Positions 1 through 10,201 of a stretch of DNA of 64,000 bases are shown one piece after another. The position numbers were made by a program, and so were the translations under genes. How positions within the stretch are numbered: the first letter of the stretch is position 1; each line of letters begins with the position of its first letter. The notes beneath the pieces were generated by a model. That model ran no database searches, was not told the DNA's origin, and saw nothing but the letters and a program-made list of their open reading frames with translations. Location: the NCBI GenBank assembly GCA_040397235.1, contig JBBAWH010000003.1:62001-126000 (forward strand). Reading direction: 5' to 3'. This DNA comes from Limnocylindrus sp040397235 (lineage in GTDB: Bacteria; Chloroflexota; Limnocylindria; Limnocylindrales; Limnocylindraceae).

Positions 1-1814
1 TCGCCGGCTACGGGCTGACCCTTGACGACCTCAAGGCGTTCCGCCAGTGGGGCTCGCTCACGCCAGGGCACCCAGAGTTCGGCCTGACCGCCGGCGTTGA
101 GGCCACCACTGGCCCACTCGGCCAGGGATTCGCCAACGGCGTTGGTATGGCGATCGCAGAGCGCCGCCTCGCCGAGGAGTTCAACCGCCCAGGGCACACG
201 GTCATTGACCACCGTGTCTTCGCCATCGTCTCCGACGGCGACCTGCAGGAGGGGATCGCCTCTGAGGCCGCGTCGCTCGCAGGGCACCTGAAGCTCAGCA
301 AGTTGATCTATCTCTGGGATGACAACCTGATCCAGCTCGACGGGCCAACATCCACCGCCTGGTCAGAGGATGTGCTGAAGCGCTTTGATGCCTACGGCTG
401 GCACACCGCCCGCGTCGAAGATGGCAACGACATCGAGGCGATCGATCGCGCCATTGATTGGGCGATCGCCGACGAGCGACCGAGCCTGATCGCGGTGCGC
501 ACCGTCATCGGCTTCGGTTCACCAAATAAGGCGGGGAGTCAGAAGTCGCACGGCGCGCCACTCGGCCCTGATGAGGTGAAGCTCACCAAGGCCGCCTACG
601 GCGTTGACCCCGACGCAACGTTTGTCGTACCAGCCGATGTCGCCGCCCTCTATAAGGAGCGCAGCGATCACGGCGCCACGCTCGTCGCGGCACATGCGAA
701 GCAGCTGCTCGCTTACGCCACCACCTTCCCTACTGAGGCCGCTGAACTGCAGCGCCGCATGGCGGGAACTCTTCCCGCTGGTTGGGAGAGCGCGCTACCG
801 AAGTACGAACTCGGCGGCGATGCCCCAACGCGCAACGTCAGCCAGTCGAGTATTACGGCGCTCGGCGCTGTGCTTCCAGAGTTGATTGGGGGCAGCGCCG
901 ACCTCTCGGAGTCGAACCTCACCGACATTCATGGTGGTGGCAAGTTCACCGCCACCGATTCGGGCCGCAACATTAGCTATGGCGTGCGCGAGCATGCGAT
1001 GGCAGCAATTGCGAACGGCATCTCGTATCACGGTGGCTTGATTCCATTCGTGGCAACGTTCCTGACGTTTAGCGATTATCTGCGTGGTGCACTGCGCCTC
1101 GCAGCACTCGCAAATATCGGCAGCATCTTCGTCTTCACGCACGACTCCATCGGGCTCGGCGAAGATGGCCCAACGCATCAGCCGGTCGAGCACTACGCCG
1201 CACTCCGCGCGATTCCGAACGTGCGCTTCTTCCGACCTGGTGATCCGAATGAGGCCGCAGCGGCGTGGGGGGTTGCCATTGAGCGACGACACGCGCCAAC
1301 GGTGCTCGCCTTCACACGACAGAAGCTGCCCGTACTCGCCGGCTCCATTACTGGAGCTGCTGCAGGCGTACGACGTGGCGCGTATGTGCTTCGCGAGGCA
1401 ACAGGTGCCGTCAAGATGATCTTGATTTCGACGGGCTCGGAGTTGCACCTCGCCGTTGCGGCGGCGGAGCAGCTGGAGGCTGCCGGCACACCGACGCGCG
1501 TCGTCTCGATGCCATGCCCCGAACTCTTCGGCGAGCAGGACGCGGCGTACCGCGAGTCGGTGCTTCCCGCTGCATTCCGTGCGCGCGTCGCCATTGAGGC
1601 GGGTGTGAGCCTGGGCTGGGATCGTTGGTCGGGGACCGACGGCGCCATCATTGCGATGGACCGCTTCGGCGCATCGGCCCCAGCGCCAACCCTCTTCAAG
1701 GAGTTCGGCTTTACCCCTGAGCGCATCGTCGAGATCGCCAAGGGCGTGCTCGCGGGCAGCGTGCACGGCGTCGTTCCGACGCCACACCTGCACGACGGGC
1801 ATCAGGTTCGCTGA
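1..1814 (+). CDS. tkt: transketolase (5'-truncated by window edge)
   Basis: Transketolase, the thiamine-diphosphate enzyme that moves two-carbon units between sugar phosphates in the non-oxidative pentose phosphate pathway. The frame is open from base 3, so the true start lies outside the window; 603 residues are visible of a usual 650-690. Near the visible N-terminus is the family signature TPGHPE followed by GVEATTGPLGQG, then the GDGDLQEG-like ThDP/metal region (seen as SDGDLQEG). The pyrimidine-domain motif GVREHAM carries the catalytic Glu, and HDSIGLGEDGPTHQPVE follows. It is the first visible gene of a pentose phosphate operon; rpiB starts 1 nt after its stop. A transaldolase gene may lie upstream, but that cannot be seen. 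Confidence 0.96.
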   Translation, partial: AGYGLTLDDLKAFRQWGSLTPGHPEFGLTAGVEATTGPLGQGFANGVGMAIAERRLAEEFNRPGHTVIDHRVFAIVSDGDLQEGIASEAASLAGHLKLSKLIYLWDDNLIQLDGPTSTAWSEDVLKRFDAYGWHTARVEDGNDIEAIDRAIDWAIADERPSLIAVRTVIGFGSPNKAGSQKSHGAPLGPDEVKLTKAAYGVDPDATFVVPADVAALYKERSDHGATLVAAHAKQLLAYATTFPTEAAELQRRMAGTLPAGWESALPKYELGGDAPTRNVSQSSITALGAVLPELIGGSADLSESNLTDIHGGGKFTATDSGRNISYGVREHAMAAIANGISYHGGLIPFVATFLTFSDYLRGALRLAALANIGSIFVFTHDSIGLGEDGPTHQPVEHYAALRAIPNVRFFRPGDPNEAAAAWGVAIERRHAPTVLAFTRQKLPVLAGSITGAAAGVRRGAYVLREATGAVKMILISTGSELHLAVAAAEQLEAAGTPTRVVSMPCPELFGEQDAAYRESVLPAAFRARVAIEAGVSLGWDRWSGTDGAIIAMDRFGASAPAPTLFKEFGFTPERIVEIAKGVLAGSVHGVVPTPHLHDGHQVR

Positions 1815-1815
1815 G

Positions 1816-2280
1816 GTGGCACGCCGCCTTGCCGTTGCCGCCGACCATGCGGGTGCTGCGCTAAAGGCGGCGCTCGTTGCCCGGATTGCTGAGATCGCCC
1901 CTGACTGGAGCGTCGCCGACCTTGGTGGCGATGGGAGTGACCCAACCGACGATTACCCCGACTCCTCACGTGCCGTGGCCGAGCGCATGATCGCCGGCCA
2001 GGCCGATCGCGGCCTGCTGATCTGTGGCTCGGGGATCGGCGTGACGATCGCCGCGAACAAGTTCCACGGCATTCGCGCCTCCATCGCGCACGATCCAGCT
2101 TCGGCCCGACAGGGGGTGGTGCACGACGACATGAATGTGCTCGCCTTCGGCGCGAACATCATCTCTCTTGATACGGCGCTTGAGACGCTCGCCGCCTTCT
2201 TGCAGGCCGAGCCGAGCAGCGAGGAGCGATACCTCCGCCGCACAGCGAAGGTTGCCGACATCGAAGAGGAGCAGTCGTGA
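1816..2280 (+). CDS. rpiB: ribose-5-phosphate isomerase B
   Basis: Interconverts ribose-5-phosphate and ribulose-5-phosphate (RpiB/LacAB family). The 154-residue protein begins AVAADHAG near its start and has DYPD around residue 46-49. The catalytic-cysteine motif ICGSGIG (Cys70) is followed by GIRAS and the VVHDDMNVLAFG segment. Most RpiB proteins read HND where this one has HDD. A GTG directly after the transketolase stop is chosen as start, because upstream residues in the open frame overlap tkt and do not resemble the family. The last 4 bases overlap the GTG of the next gene (GTGA), so translation is probably coupled. Confidence 0.93.
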   Translation: MARRLAVAADHAGAALKAALVARIAEIAPDWSVADLGGDGSDPTDDYPDSSRAVAERMIAGQADRGLLICGSGIGVTIAANKFHGIRASIAHDPASARQGVVHDDMNVLAFGANIISLDTALETLAAFLQAEPSSEERYLRRTAKVADIEEEQS

Positions 2281-4055
2281 CCGCTGAGCCACGACTCCCC
2301 TTCCGCGCTCGCATCGGACGAGCCTCAGACCTGGCAGCCATTGAGAGCACCTTTGAACGCGCCCGCACCGGTGAGTGGGCGGTACGACTCGCCGCTCGCG
2401 ATGCAACGCTCTGGAGCAACGACGTTGAGGTGCAGGAGAAGATTGCGAATCGTCTCGGTTGGCTCGATGCACCAGAGCACTTCACTACCGAGATTCCGTC
2501 GCTCGAAGCGTTCGGCGACGCACCAGTCGCCGGCGCAACCACGCGCGTGAAAGACTTCGTTGTTGCCGGTATGGGCGGCTCCTCGCTCGCCCCAGAAGTA
2601 CTTGCACGCGCATTCGCCGACATCACCGACTGGGGCAAAGCGCGCATCTGCGACTCAACCGACCCTGAGGCGGTACGTAGTGCCGTTGCCGGTCTCAGCC
2701 CAGAGAGCAGCTACTACCTGCTTGCGAGCAAGTCAGGCACCACCACCGAGACACTCTCCTTCGCGGCGTACGCGTACGAGCTCAACCTGCAGCAACTGGC
2801 CGCGAAGGGTCTGACACAGGACCCAACCGCAAACTTCGCCGCGATTAGTGATCCGTCGCCGTGCGTTGATGGGGTCACGAAGGTAATCAATACAAGTCGC
2901 CTCTTCTTGAATCCTGCTGATATCGGTGGGCGATACTCTGCGCTCAGCTTCGTTGGCCTCGTGCCCGCGGCGCTGCTCGGCATTGATCTTGATCCGCTCC
3001 TCGCTTCAGGGAGTGCTGCCGTTGCGCAGAGCCGCGATCCAGAACCGGCGGGGAACCATGCCCTTGCACTCGGTTGCATCATGGGCGCACTGGCACGCGA
3101 GGGTCGCGACAAGGCGACGCTCATCGTTGACGAACCGATTGATGGCTTCGGCGCATGGGCTGAGCAACTCGTTGCCGAGAGCACGGGGAAGCATGGTGTT
3201 GGCGTTGTTCCCGTTGATGGCGAGCCGCTCGGCGCCGTGAGCGTGTACGGCGAGGACCGACTCTTTGTGCGCATCAAGTTGGATGGCGGCACGGCGCCAC
3301 GCTGCGCCGATGGCTCCGCTGTTGAGGCACGTCTTGACGCACTCGCCGCCGCAGGGCATCCAGTGCTGGAGTGGACGCTCAACGATCGCATCGACATTGG
3401 TGGGGAGTTCGTGCGCTGGGAGGTCGCGACCGCATTCGCTGGTGCTGTTCTCAACATCAATCCGTTTGATGAGCCGAACGTCACCGAGTCGAAGACGAAT
3501 ACGGCCAACGTTCTTGCCGAACTCGCGGCGAGCGGTGCGCTTCCAGAACTGCCTGTGAAGTGCTCGGTCGACGGCCTGCAGCTGTGGGTCGACGATGCGC
3601 TCCCAGCCGCATTCGCCGACGATGCAGAGCGGCTGATTGCCGGTCAGTTCGATCGACTCGGCGCGCGCGGCTACATCGGCATCCAGGCGTATATCGCCAG
3701 CACCCCAGAGCGCACCGCAGCGCTCACCAAGCTGCGCCTCGCCCTGCGCGACGCAACGGGGCGAGCCACCACCGTTGGGATTGGGCCACGCTTCCTGCAC
3801 TCCACAGGGCAGCTCCATAAGGGTGGGGCGCCGATCGGCTGGTTCCTGCAGATCGTCGCTGGCCACCCACGGGATCTCGCGATCCCAGGGCGGCCATACA
3901 GCTTCGGCCAGCTGATTGACGCTCAGGCGCTCGGCGACGTTCGCTCACTCGCCGACCACGGGCTCCCCGTGCTGCGGGTGCACCTGGGCGACGATCCAGA
4001 CGCTGGGCTCACGCGCCTTACGGCGCTCATCGAACGGGTGCTCGCAGTTCGCTAG
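2277..4055 (+). CDS. pgi: glucose-6-phosphate isomerase, of the type found in tal-pgi fusions
   Basis: Phosphoglucose isomerase, interconverting glucose-6-phosphate and fructose-6-phosphate and so joining glycolysis to the pentose phosphate pathway. The SIS-fold signatures GMGGSSLAPE (about residue 100) and SKSGTTTET are clear, as is NPFDEPNV...SKTNT in the second half. The C-terminus, with FLHSTGQLHKGG and a long tail, resembles the PGI half of the bifunctional transaldolase/PGI proteins of Actinobacteria and Chloroflexota rather than E. coli Pgi. At 592 residues there is no transaldolase domain. The GTG start overlaps the rpiB stop. The match to the fusion-type C-terminal half is from memory of the family, so that subtype is less certain than the enzyme activity. 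Confidence 0.88.
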   Translation: MTAEPRLPFRARIGRASDLAAIESTFERARTGEWAVRLAARDATLWSNDVEVQEKIANRLGWLDAPEHFTTEIPSLEAFGDAPVAGATTRVKDFVVAGMGGSSLAPEVLARAFADITDWGKARICDSTDPEAVRSAVAGLSPESSYYLLASKSGTTTETLSFAAYAYELNLQQLAAKGLTQDPTANFAAISDPSPCVDGVTKVINTSRLFLNPADIGGRYSALSFVGLVPAALLGIDLDPLLASGSAAVAQSRDPEPAGNHALALGCIMGALAREGRDKATLIVDEPIDGFGAWAEQLVAESTGKHGVGVVPVDGEPLGAVSVYGEDRLFVRIKLDGGTAPRCADGSAVEARLDALAAAGHPVLEWTLNDRIDIGGEFVRWEVATAFAGAVLNINPFDEPNVTESKTNTANVLAELAASGALPELPVKCSVDGLQLWVDDALPAAFADDAERLIAGQFDRLGARGYIGIQAYIASTPERTAALTKLRLALRDATGRATTVGIGPRFLHSTGQLHKGGAPIGWFLQIVAGHPRDLAIPGRPYSFGQLIDAQALGDVRSLADHGLPVLRVHLGDDPDAGLTRLTALIERVLAVR

Positions 4056-4091
4056 CATCGGTATGCAAGAACACCAATAGTGAAGGGGGAG
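4053..4091 (+). promoter_or_regulatory. possible internal promoter and Shine-Dalgarno for gnd
   Basis: A TAGCAT hexamer overlaps the pgi stop. A five-codon mini-ORF (MQEHQ) follows and ends just before a strong purine run, AAGGGGGAG, that sits 3 nt before the gnd ATG at 4095. The run makes the start choice for gnd secure. The promoter and the mini-ORF are weak suggestions only. Confidence 0.35.
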
Positions 4092-4094
4092 ATC

Positions 4095-4990
<896 letters not shown>

Positions 4991-4994
<4 letters not shown>

Positions 4995-6607
4995 GTCCAC
5001 AATCGCCCGCTGAGGGGCACGCAACGATTCGTGATTTGCGGCTCGGCCGCAAGACACGAAAGCCTGCGGCGAAGAGGGGGGCGAAGAATCCGCTTCGCTC
5101 CGGACTGCGCATTGAGCGCGTTCCTGATCCGAATGTGGTGGTCCTCTTCGGTGCAACGGGTGACCTCGCGCACCGCAAGGTCGTGCCCGCACTCTTTCAC
5201 CTCTGGGTTGGCAACCTGCTGCCAGAGCGATTCGCACTCGTCTGTTTCGGTCGAAGACCGTTCAGCGATCAAGAGATCCGTACGGCGTTGCGCACCTCTC
5301 TTGATAAGCATGCGCGCATCACCCCTGTAGATGACGAGCGGTGGGCGGCGTTCGCTTCGCGTATCACCTATCACCAGGGCGGATTCGATGAACCAGATGC
5401 ATACGCATCGCTGTCAACGAAACTTGCCGCCATCGACACGGAGTCCGGCACAGATGGGAATCGCCTCTACTACCTCGCCACTCCGGCCTCATCGTTCCCA
5501 GAGATCGTGCGAGGGCTTGGTGCTGCAGGGCTCGATCACGAGAAGGCCGATAGTGGCTGGCGTCGCATCGTTATTGAGAAGCCGTTCGGCCGTGACCTCG
5601 AGACGGCGGTAAAGCTCAACCGCGAGGTTGGCAAGGTGTTCCGCGAGTCGCAGGTCTATCGCATCGACCACTACCTCGGCAAGGAGACTGTGCGCAACAT
5701 CTTGATCTTCCGCTTCGGCAACCTGATCTTTGAGCCGATCTGGCACCGCCGCTATATCGACCATGTGCAGATCACCGTGGCAGAGTCGATCGGCGTTGAG
5801 GGGCGCGGCGCCTTCTACGAAGAGACGGGCGCGCTGCGCGACATCTTGCAGAACCACCTCCTGCAGCTGCTCACCCTTGTGGCAATGGAGCCACCGGCAA
5901 ACCTCGAGGCCGATGCGCTTCGCGACGAGAAGGTGAAGGTGCTCCGCGCCATTCGGCCGATCCCTGTTGAGAAGGTTGATCAGTCGGTGGTTCGCGGCCA
6001 GTACGGCCCAGGCTGGGTTGGCGCCACCGAAACGCCTGGCTATCGCAGTGAGCCAGCGGTCGACCCCGCCAGCGAGACCGAGACGTTCGTCGCCGCCCGC
6101 CTGGAGATCGACGACTGGCGTTGGGCGGGTGTCCCCTTCTACCTGCGTGCCGGGAAGCGCCTCCCGAAGCGGGCCACCGAGATCGCCATCCAGTTCAAGG
6201 ATGTTCCACAGCGCCTCTTCCCCACGGTCGGCGATGAGCCAGAGCCGAACCTTCTCGTCATTCGCATTCAGCCTGACGAGGGGATTCAGCTCCGCTTCGC
6301 AGCGAAGGTCCCTGGCCTGGGGATCGACGTTCGCCCAGTGAACATGGACTTCGCCTACGGCTCCGCCTTTACCGTCGAGAGCCCCGACGCCTACGAGACG
6401 CTGATCCTCGACGCACTGTTGGGCGATGCGTCGCTCTTCACGCGCGCCGACGAGGCGGAGGCGGCTTGGCGCATCGTTGACCCAATCATTGATGCGTGGG
6501 TAGCCGGTGCAGAGCCAGAGATGCCGAACTACACGTCAGGCACCTGGGGTCCTGAGGCGGCAGACGAGCTCCTCACACGAGAGGGGCGCCGCTGGCGCCG
6601 CCTCTAA
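4991..6607 (+). CDS. zwf: glucose-6-phosphate 1-dehydrogenase
   Basis: First enzyme of the oxidative pentose phosphate pathway, oxidising glucose-6-phosphate to 6-phosphogluconolactone and producing NADPH. Visible motifs are the nucleotide-binding VLFGATGDLAHRKVVPALF, the GNRLYYLATP segment, EKPFGRDL, and the active-site signature RIDHYLGKETVRN. It is 538 residues; the first 45 or so are basic and precede the conserved core, so they are an N-terminal extension. The GTG start overlaps gnd by 4 bp. opcA and pgl follow, the usual arrangement in Actinobacteria, Cyanobacteria and some Chloroflexota. Confidence 0.97.
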
Positions 6608-6628
6608 ACCGGCGGAGGCGAGACACCG

Positions 6629-7810
6629 ATGGGCCTCAACTCCATCCTCGCCTCGTCACTACGCTGGTCTTCAAGCGCCACCACCGTCGCTGAAGCCGAC
6701 GAACTCCTCGCCAAGCTCTGGGCGAGCAGCGAGGCGCGCCGCTTCCTCGTTTCGGACTCGCCTGCGGCCGTAACCACGCCCGAACCGATCGCGGTGCGCA
6801 CCGGCGTGATGAACCTTGCCGTTGTTGCCAACGGTGCCGAGCGCGCCGCACATGCGGCATCCATCCTGGCGACGCTGCCGCGCAACCCGTCGCGCACCCT
6901 CTTTATCGTTCCGCGTGACCCAGAGGGCCCCGCCACCTTTGCCGCCCGACTCGAAGTCTTCTGTGCCGTCACGCCACGCGGCGACGGCACATCGGCCTGC
7001 ACCGAGCTGCTCTGGATTGATGTTGGCGGCCCTGCGGCACATCATCTCGCCAGCATCGTGCCGCCACTCTCGCTGCACGATCTTCCAACGCTCCTCTGGT
7101 GGGATGCCCCGGTCAACGCGGCAGCCAGCGATGTGCGCCAACTCCTTCGCGGTGTTGACCGCGTCATCATTGATGGTGCAACGCAGCCGGGCGACGGCCT
7201 CTCAACGATTCGTACGCTCTTCACCGCAGCTGAGGGCGCTGGTGTCGCACTCACCGACTTCGCACTGCTTCGCCAAGGGCGTTGGCGTGACTCCATCGCC
7301 ACGATGTTTGACGAAGAGTCGGCGACTCCATTCCTCAGCGCCATCAGCAAGATCTCCGTCGACTACTCAGGTGGAAAGGGCTCCAGCGCCTCGATCAACG
7401 TCGTGCGCCCCGCCTATCACGTGGCGTGGCTCGCCTCGCGGCTCAACGCTTCAATCCAGACGCCGCTGCACTTAGGTGACGGTGCTGGGTGGCGTGCCGA
7501 GCTCCGCGATCCAGCGCGACAGCCAATCGCGGTTGAGTTGAACCCTGTTGATTCGGTGCTCGGTACGGGCACAACGATCGCCGTGCGCATTGCTGCGGAT
7601 CGACGTGGTGATCACTTTGATCTTGAGGTTCGTGCCGACTCAACCTCCACCCGTGCAATCGCCAAGATCAACGGAGCAGTGGTACATGAGCGAACCTTCC
7701 AGGCACCACGTTGGACCGAGTCATCCCTACTGAGTGAGTCGCTCGAGTTCGGCGAAGTGGACCCACTCTCTCCGGCAATTTTCCGCACCATGAGCCTGCT
7801 AATCGGATGA
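6629..7810 (+). CDS. opcA: glucose-6-phosphate dehydrogenase assembly protein OpcA
   Basis: OpcA supports assembly or allosteric activity of Zwf in cyanobacteria and actinobacteria. The 393-residue protein has the family's typical features: a mixed N-terminal domain with a RTGVMNLAVVAN segment, the LHDLPTLLWWDAPV motif in the middle, and a C-terminal half with SASINVVRP-like strands. It has no catalytic motif, signal peptide or membrane segment. A GGCGGAGGCG Shine-Dalgarno precedes the ATG, and its stop overlaps the pgl start. The position between zwf and pgl strengthens the assignment. Confidence 0.9.
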   Translation: MGLNSILASSLRWSSSATTVAEADELLAKLWASSEARRFLVSDSPAAVTTPEPIAVRTGVMNLAVVANGAERAAHAASILATLPRNPSRTLFIVPRDPEGPATFAARLEVFCAVTPRGDGTSACTELLWIDVGGPAAHHLASIVPPLSLHDLPTLLWWDAPVNAAASDVRQLLRGVDRVIIDGATQPGDGLSTIRTLFTAAEGAGVALTDFALLRQGRWRDSIATMFDEESATPFLSAISKISVDYSGGKGSSASINVVRPAYHVAWLASRLNASIQTPLHLGDGAGWRAELRDPARQPIAVELNPVDSVLGTGTTIAVRIAADRRGDHFDLEVRADSTSTRAIAKINGAVVHERTFQAPRWTESSLLSESLEFGEVDPLSPAIFRTMSLLIG

Positions 7811-8577
7811 GCGGCCCGACGGTTCGTATCCTGCGCGACGCTCAGGGCGTTGCAGAGGCAGCTGCGGACCGAGTGATTGAAGCGGCAACCACTGCCGTGG
7901 CCGCGCGTGGAGTCTTCCATCTCTGTACCACTGGCGGCTCAACTCCGGCGGCGCTCTATCGCGCACTGCGTGAGCCAGCACGAGCCGCCCGCATGCCGTG
8001 GACGCAGACGCAGATCTGGTTCGGCGATGACCGCTTTGTGCCACGTGCCGACCCGCTCTCGAACATCTACCCGCTCGACACCCAGATGCTGAGTGCAAGC
8101 GCCGATGGCGCTCCCTCACCGCTTTCGCCAAGCGCCGTGCACCCTTGGCCAACAAGCGCCGCTGACGCACCAACCGCCGTGAGCGCCTACCTCGAGGAGC
8201 TGCGTGGCGCTGGGGTGCCGCATACGTCGGCGGGCTTCCCCATCTTCGATCTGGTGCTCATCGGCATTGGCGGCGACGGCCACTGCCTGAGCGTCTTCCC
8301 TGGTTCGCCCCTCGCCCTCGACGGGGCGCCGGTCGCCGCGGGTGTCCCAGCCCCCACCCACATTGAGCCACACCTGCCGCGCCTCTCCTTCTCGCTCGGC
8401 GCGATCACGGGCGCCCGTGCGGTGCTTGCCCTGGCCCCTGGCGCTGGGAAGGCCGAAGCGCTTGCGCGCATCTTCAACAGCACAACAGCAGTCATCGACG
8501 CGCCAGCGAAGGCGGCGCTGGTCCCAACGGCAATATGGCTCCTCGATACGGCCTCGGCCGCGATCTTACCCTCATAG
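7807..8577 (+). CDS. pgl: 6-phosphogluconolactonase
   Basis: Hydrolyses 6-phosphogluconolactone between Zwf and Gnd. The 256-residue DevB/SOL-type protein shows TTGGSTPAALYRAL near residue 40, the QIWFGDDRFVP motif, SNIYPL and IGIGGDGHCLSVFPGS. ATGA overlap with opcA implies coupled translation. It is the last gene of the operon; the next gene is convergent and ends 14 nt away, with no strong terminator in between. Confidence 0.94.
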   Translation: MSGPTVRILRDAQGVAEAAADRVIEAATTAVAARGVFHLCTTGGSTPAALYRALREPARAARMPWTQTQIWFGDDRFVPRADPLSNIYPLDTQMLSASADGAPSPLSPSAVHPWPTSAADAPTAVSAYLEELRGAGVPHTSAGFPIFDLVLIGIGGDGHCLSVFPGSPLALDGAPVAAGVPAPTHIEPHLPRLSFSLGAITGARAVLALAPGAGKAEALARIFNSTTAVIDAPAKAALVPTAIWLLDTASAAILPS

Positions 8578-8591
8578 CCTTTGACGGCCCT

Positions 8592-9359
8592 TCAAGGGAC
8601 GCTGATCCCCCACTTCGCACCAAGCGCGCGATGTGCCGCCTGCAGCTCACTCGGTGAAAGCGACCGCCCCCAAATCACCACCTCCATGATGGTGCCGACG
8701 AAATACTTCGCTGTCCCCGCAACGAACATCCCGCCGATCCAGTTCATGCTCTCTGTCGTTGTGATGTTGAAGGCCGTCTCCGCCCCACCGTTGTACTGAA
8801 AGGCGTCAGCCGCTCCTGCAGTGGTGCGCACCGTAGTGATGGTCAGTCCGGTGACAGTACGAGCAGTTGTCGCGCCAACCGATTGACCATTGCTGTACAT
8901 CCGTAGCCGACCGGACTCCATGGTGATACCAGAGAAGCGAGTCCTGCTCCCCATGAGCGGATGGCTGAGCCCATCGTTGCTTTGTCGAAAGACCAGCATT
9001 ACCGTCATCGGCTCTAAGGGGATGCTGGCTGGCAACTGCACCGCCGCACCGCTGAACTGCAGGCCGGTCACTCCCGCTGTCGCCGTTGGGTAGGGTTGAT
9101 ATGGTCCTGCGCTTACGGGCGCGTGTTGCGCTTGGCCCGACTTGTCGAACCAGTAGCGAAGGCGCGACGAGAGCGCCATGGTTCCCGCCTCTGCGGTGTC
9201 GTACCAGAGGAGGAGCCCGCTGTTGACGCCACCAGGAGCGGCCCACGCGCCAGAGGTGAGCGATAGGTCGAGCCGAGGCGACCAGGCGGCGCCCGAGGTT
9301 GCTAGGGCGATGAGCGCGAGTGGCACGGCAACTCGCAGCCACAAACGGTGCCGACTCAC
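8592..9359 (-). CDS. secreted LamG/concanavalin-like protein of the SipW-TasA module
   Basis: A 255-residue exported protein. The GTG start overlaps the stop of the signal peptidase gene (GTGA), replacing a longer open frame that would run into that gene. An N-terminal hydrophobic stretch after SRHRLWLR ends near Ala-Trp-Ser, fitting a signal peptide or anchor. The mature part has LLLWYDTAEAG and WFDKSGQ, then PMTVMLVFR, TGLTITTVRTT, a FNITTTESMNWIGGMF strand and MEVVIWGRSLS near the C-terminus, a pattern typical of LamG/concanavalin-A-like jelly-roll domains. It is probably an extracellular carbohydrate- or surface-binding protein. Function is inferred from fold-like motifs only, and the ligand is unknown. 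Confidence 0.62.
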   Translation of the reverse strand: MSRHRLWLRVAVPLALIALATSGAAWSPRLDLSLTSGAWAAPGGVNSGLLLWYDTAEAGTMALSSRLRYWFDKSGQAQHAPVSAGPYQPYPTATAGVTGLQFSGAAVQLPASIPLEPMTVMLVFRQSNDGLSHPLMGSRTRFSGITMESGRLRMYSNGQSVGATTARTVTGLTITTVRTTAGAADAFQYNGGAETAFNITTTESMNWIGGMFVAGTAKYFVGTIMEVVIWGRSLSPSELQAAHRALGAKWGISVP

Positions 9360-10201
9360 TCTGGCCCCCAGCGCAGCGGGAGTGAGATGGTCGCATTGGC
9401 GGCAGTGATACTCCCGAGGAGGGTTACTTGGATCTGGCACTCGCTCGCGGCGGCGCCCGCAGAGAGTGACGCAAGTCGCCCCGTTGCAAGATTCGCCGCA
9501 CTCCACGCTGCAGTGAAGAGGTCAGCGGAAGCGGTCCAGGTTGTGCTGCCAACTGGGCGACAGGTGCTGGTAAGCCGCAGTGATCGGGCCATGCCACTCG
9601 TCGCGATCGGCGCGAATCGGTCCGGATCAACGCGCAGCGTATTGGTGGTGCCAGCACACTCGCCCGCCACCCCCGTTGGGCACGGCGTGAGCGTCAGCGT
9701 CCACGTTGCCCGTCCTCCAGGGAGGAGCTGGCCGTGCGCATCGGCACCCACCAACATTGGGCCGCTCATCTCCACGCGCGCCCCTAGCGCGGAGGTGATG
9801 CCCACGTTGATGCGCCTCCCGGCGCTGAACTGTGCCGCAACGAGGTCGAGCGGGAACGAGGTGATGAGGCCGGTGGGGATGACGGCGGCGAGCCCACCTA
9901 GCACCGCCGCGTCGGAGATGCGCTCGGCGTCGGGGCTGAGGCTGGCGTCACCCTGTGTTCGACGCCACCCCGCACCCCGCTGAATGACGCGGTGTAGAAG
10001 CAACTGACCATCACTCGGTCGCTCCACCAACACCACATCGCCCACCTCACCGCCTCGCCACAGTCGCGCGGTGAGGACCAGGTCACCATCGCGAATGCTT
10101 GGCGACATTGAGTTTCCTGAAATAACGAGCATTCGCAGTCCGGCAAGCTGCGTTGCAAGGAGAAGCGTGAGCGCAGCGGCGCACCAGCGGGCTCGGCTCA
10201 T
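9356..10201 (-). CDS. SipW-like (ER-type, Ser-His) signal peptidase I with extra C-terminal domain
   Basis: Membrane signal peptidase of the archaeal/ER type represented by Bacillus SipW. One N-terminal membrane segment (about residues 8-27) is followed by SGNSMSP (catalytic Ser31), GDVVLVERP, LLLHRVI (His70, in place of the bacterial Lys) and GDA...D with AAVIPTG. The Ser-His dyad fits SipW rather than LepB. Residues about 125-281 are an additional Cys-containing, Thr/Ala-rich, probably extracytoplasmic beta domain not normally part of the family. ATGA overlap with the upstream TasA-like gene and GTGA overlap with the LamG gene make a tight three-gene unit, so those neighbours are the likely substrates. 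Confidence 0.8.
   Translation of the reverse strand: MSRARWCAAALTLLLATQLAGLRMLVISGNSMSPSIRDGDLVLTARLWRGGEVGDVVLVERPSDGQLLLHRVIQRGAGWRRTQGDASLSPDAERISDAAVLGGLAAVIPTGLITSFPLDLVAAQFSAGRRINVGITSALGARVEMSGPMLVGADAHGQLLPGGRATWTLTLTPCPTGVAGECAGTTNTLRVDPDRFAPIATSGMARSLRLTSTCRPVGSTTWTASADLFTAAWSAANLATGRLASLSAGAAASECQIQVTLLGSITAANATISLPLRWGPE

Noticed and set aside
795..1802. 335-codon open frame antisense to transketolase
   Set aside because: Composition is Arg/Ala/His-rich with no motif; it is the shadow of a strongly conserved gene.
3006..3866. 286-codon antisense frame within pgi
   Set aside because: Arg/Cys-rich shadow with no ribosome site; pgi motifs run on the other strand throughout.
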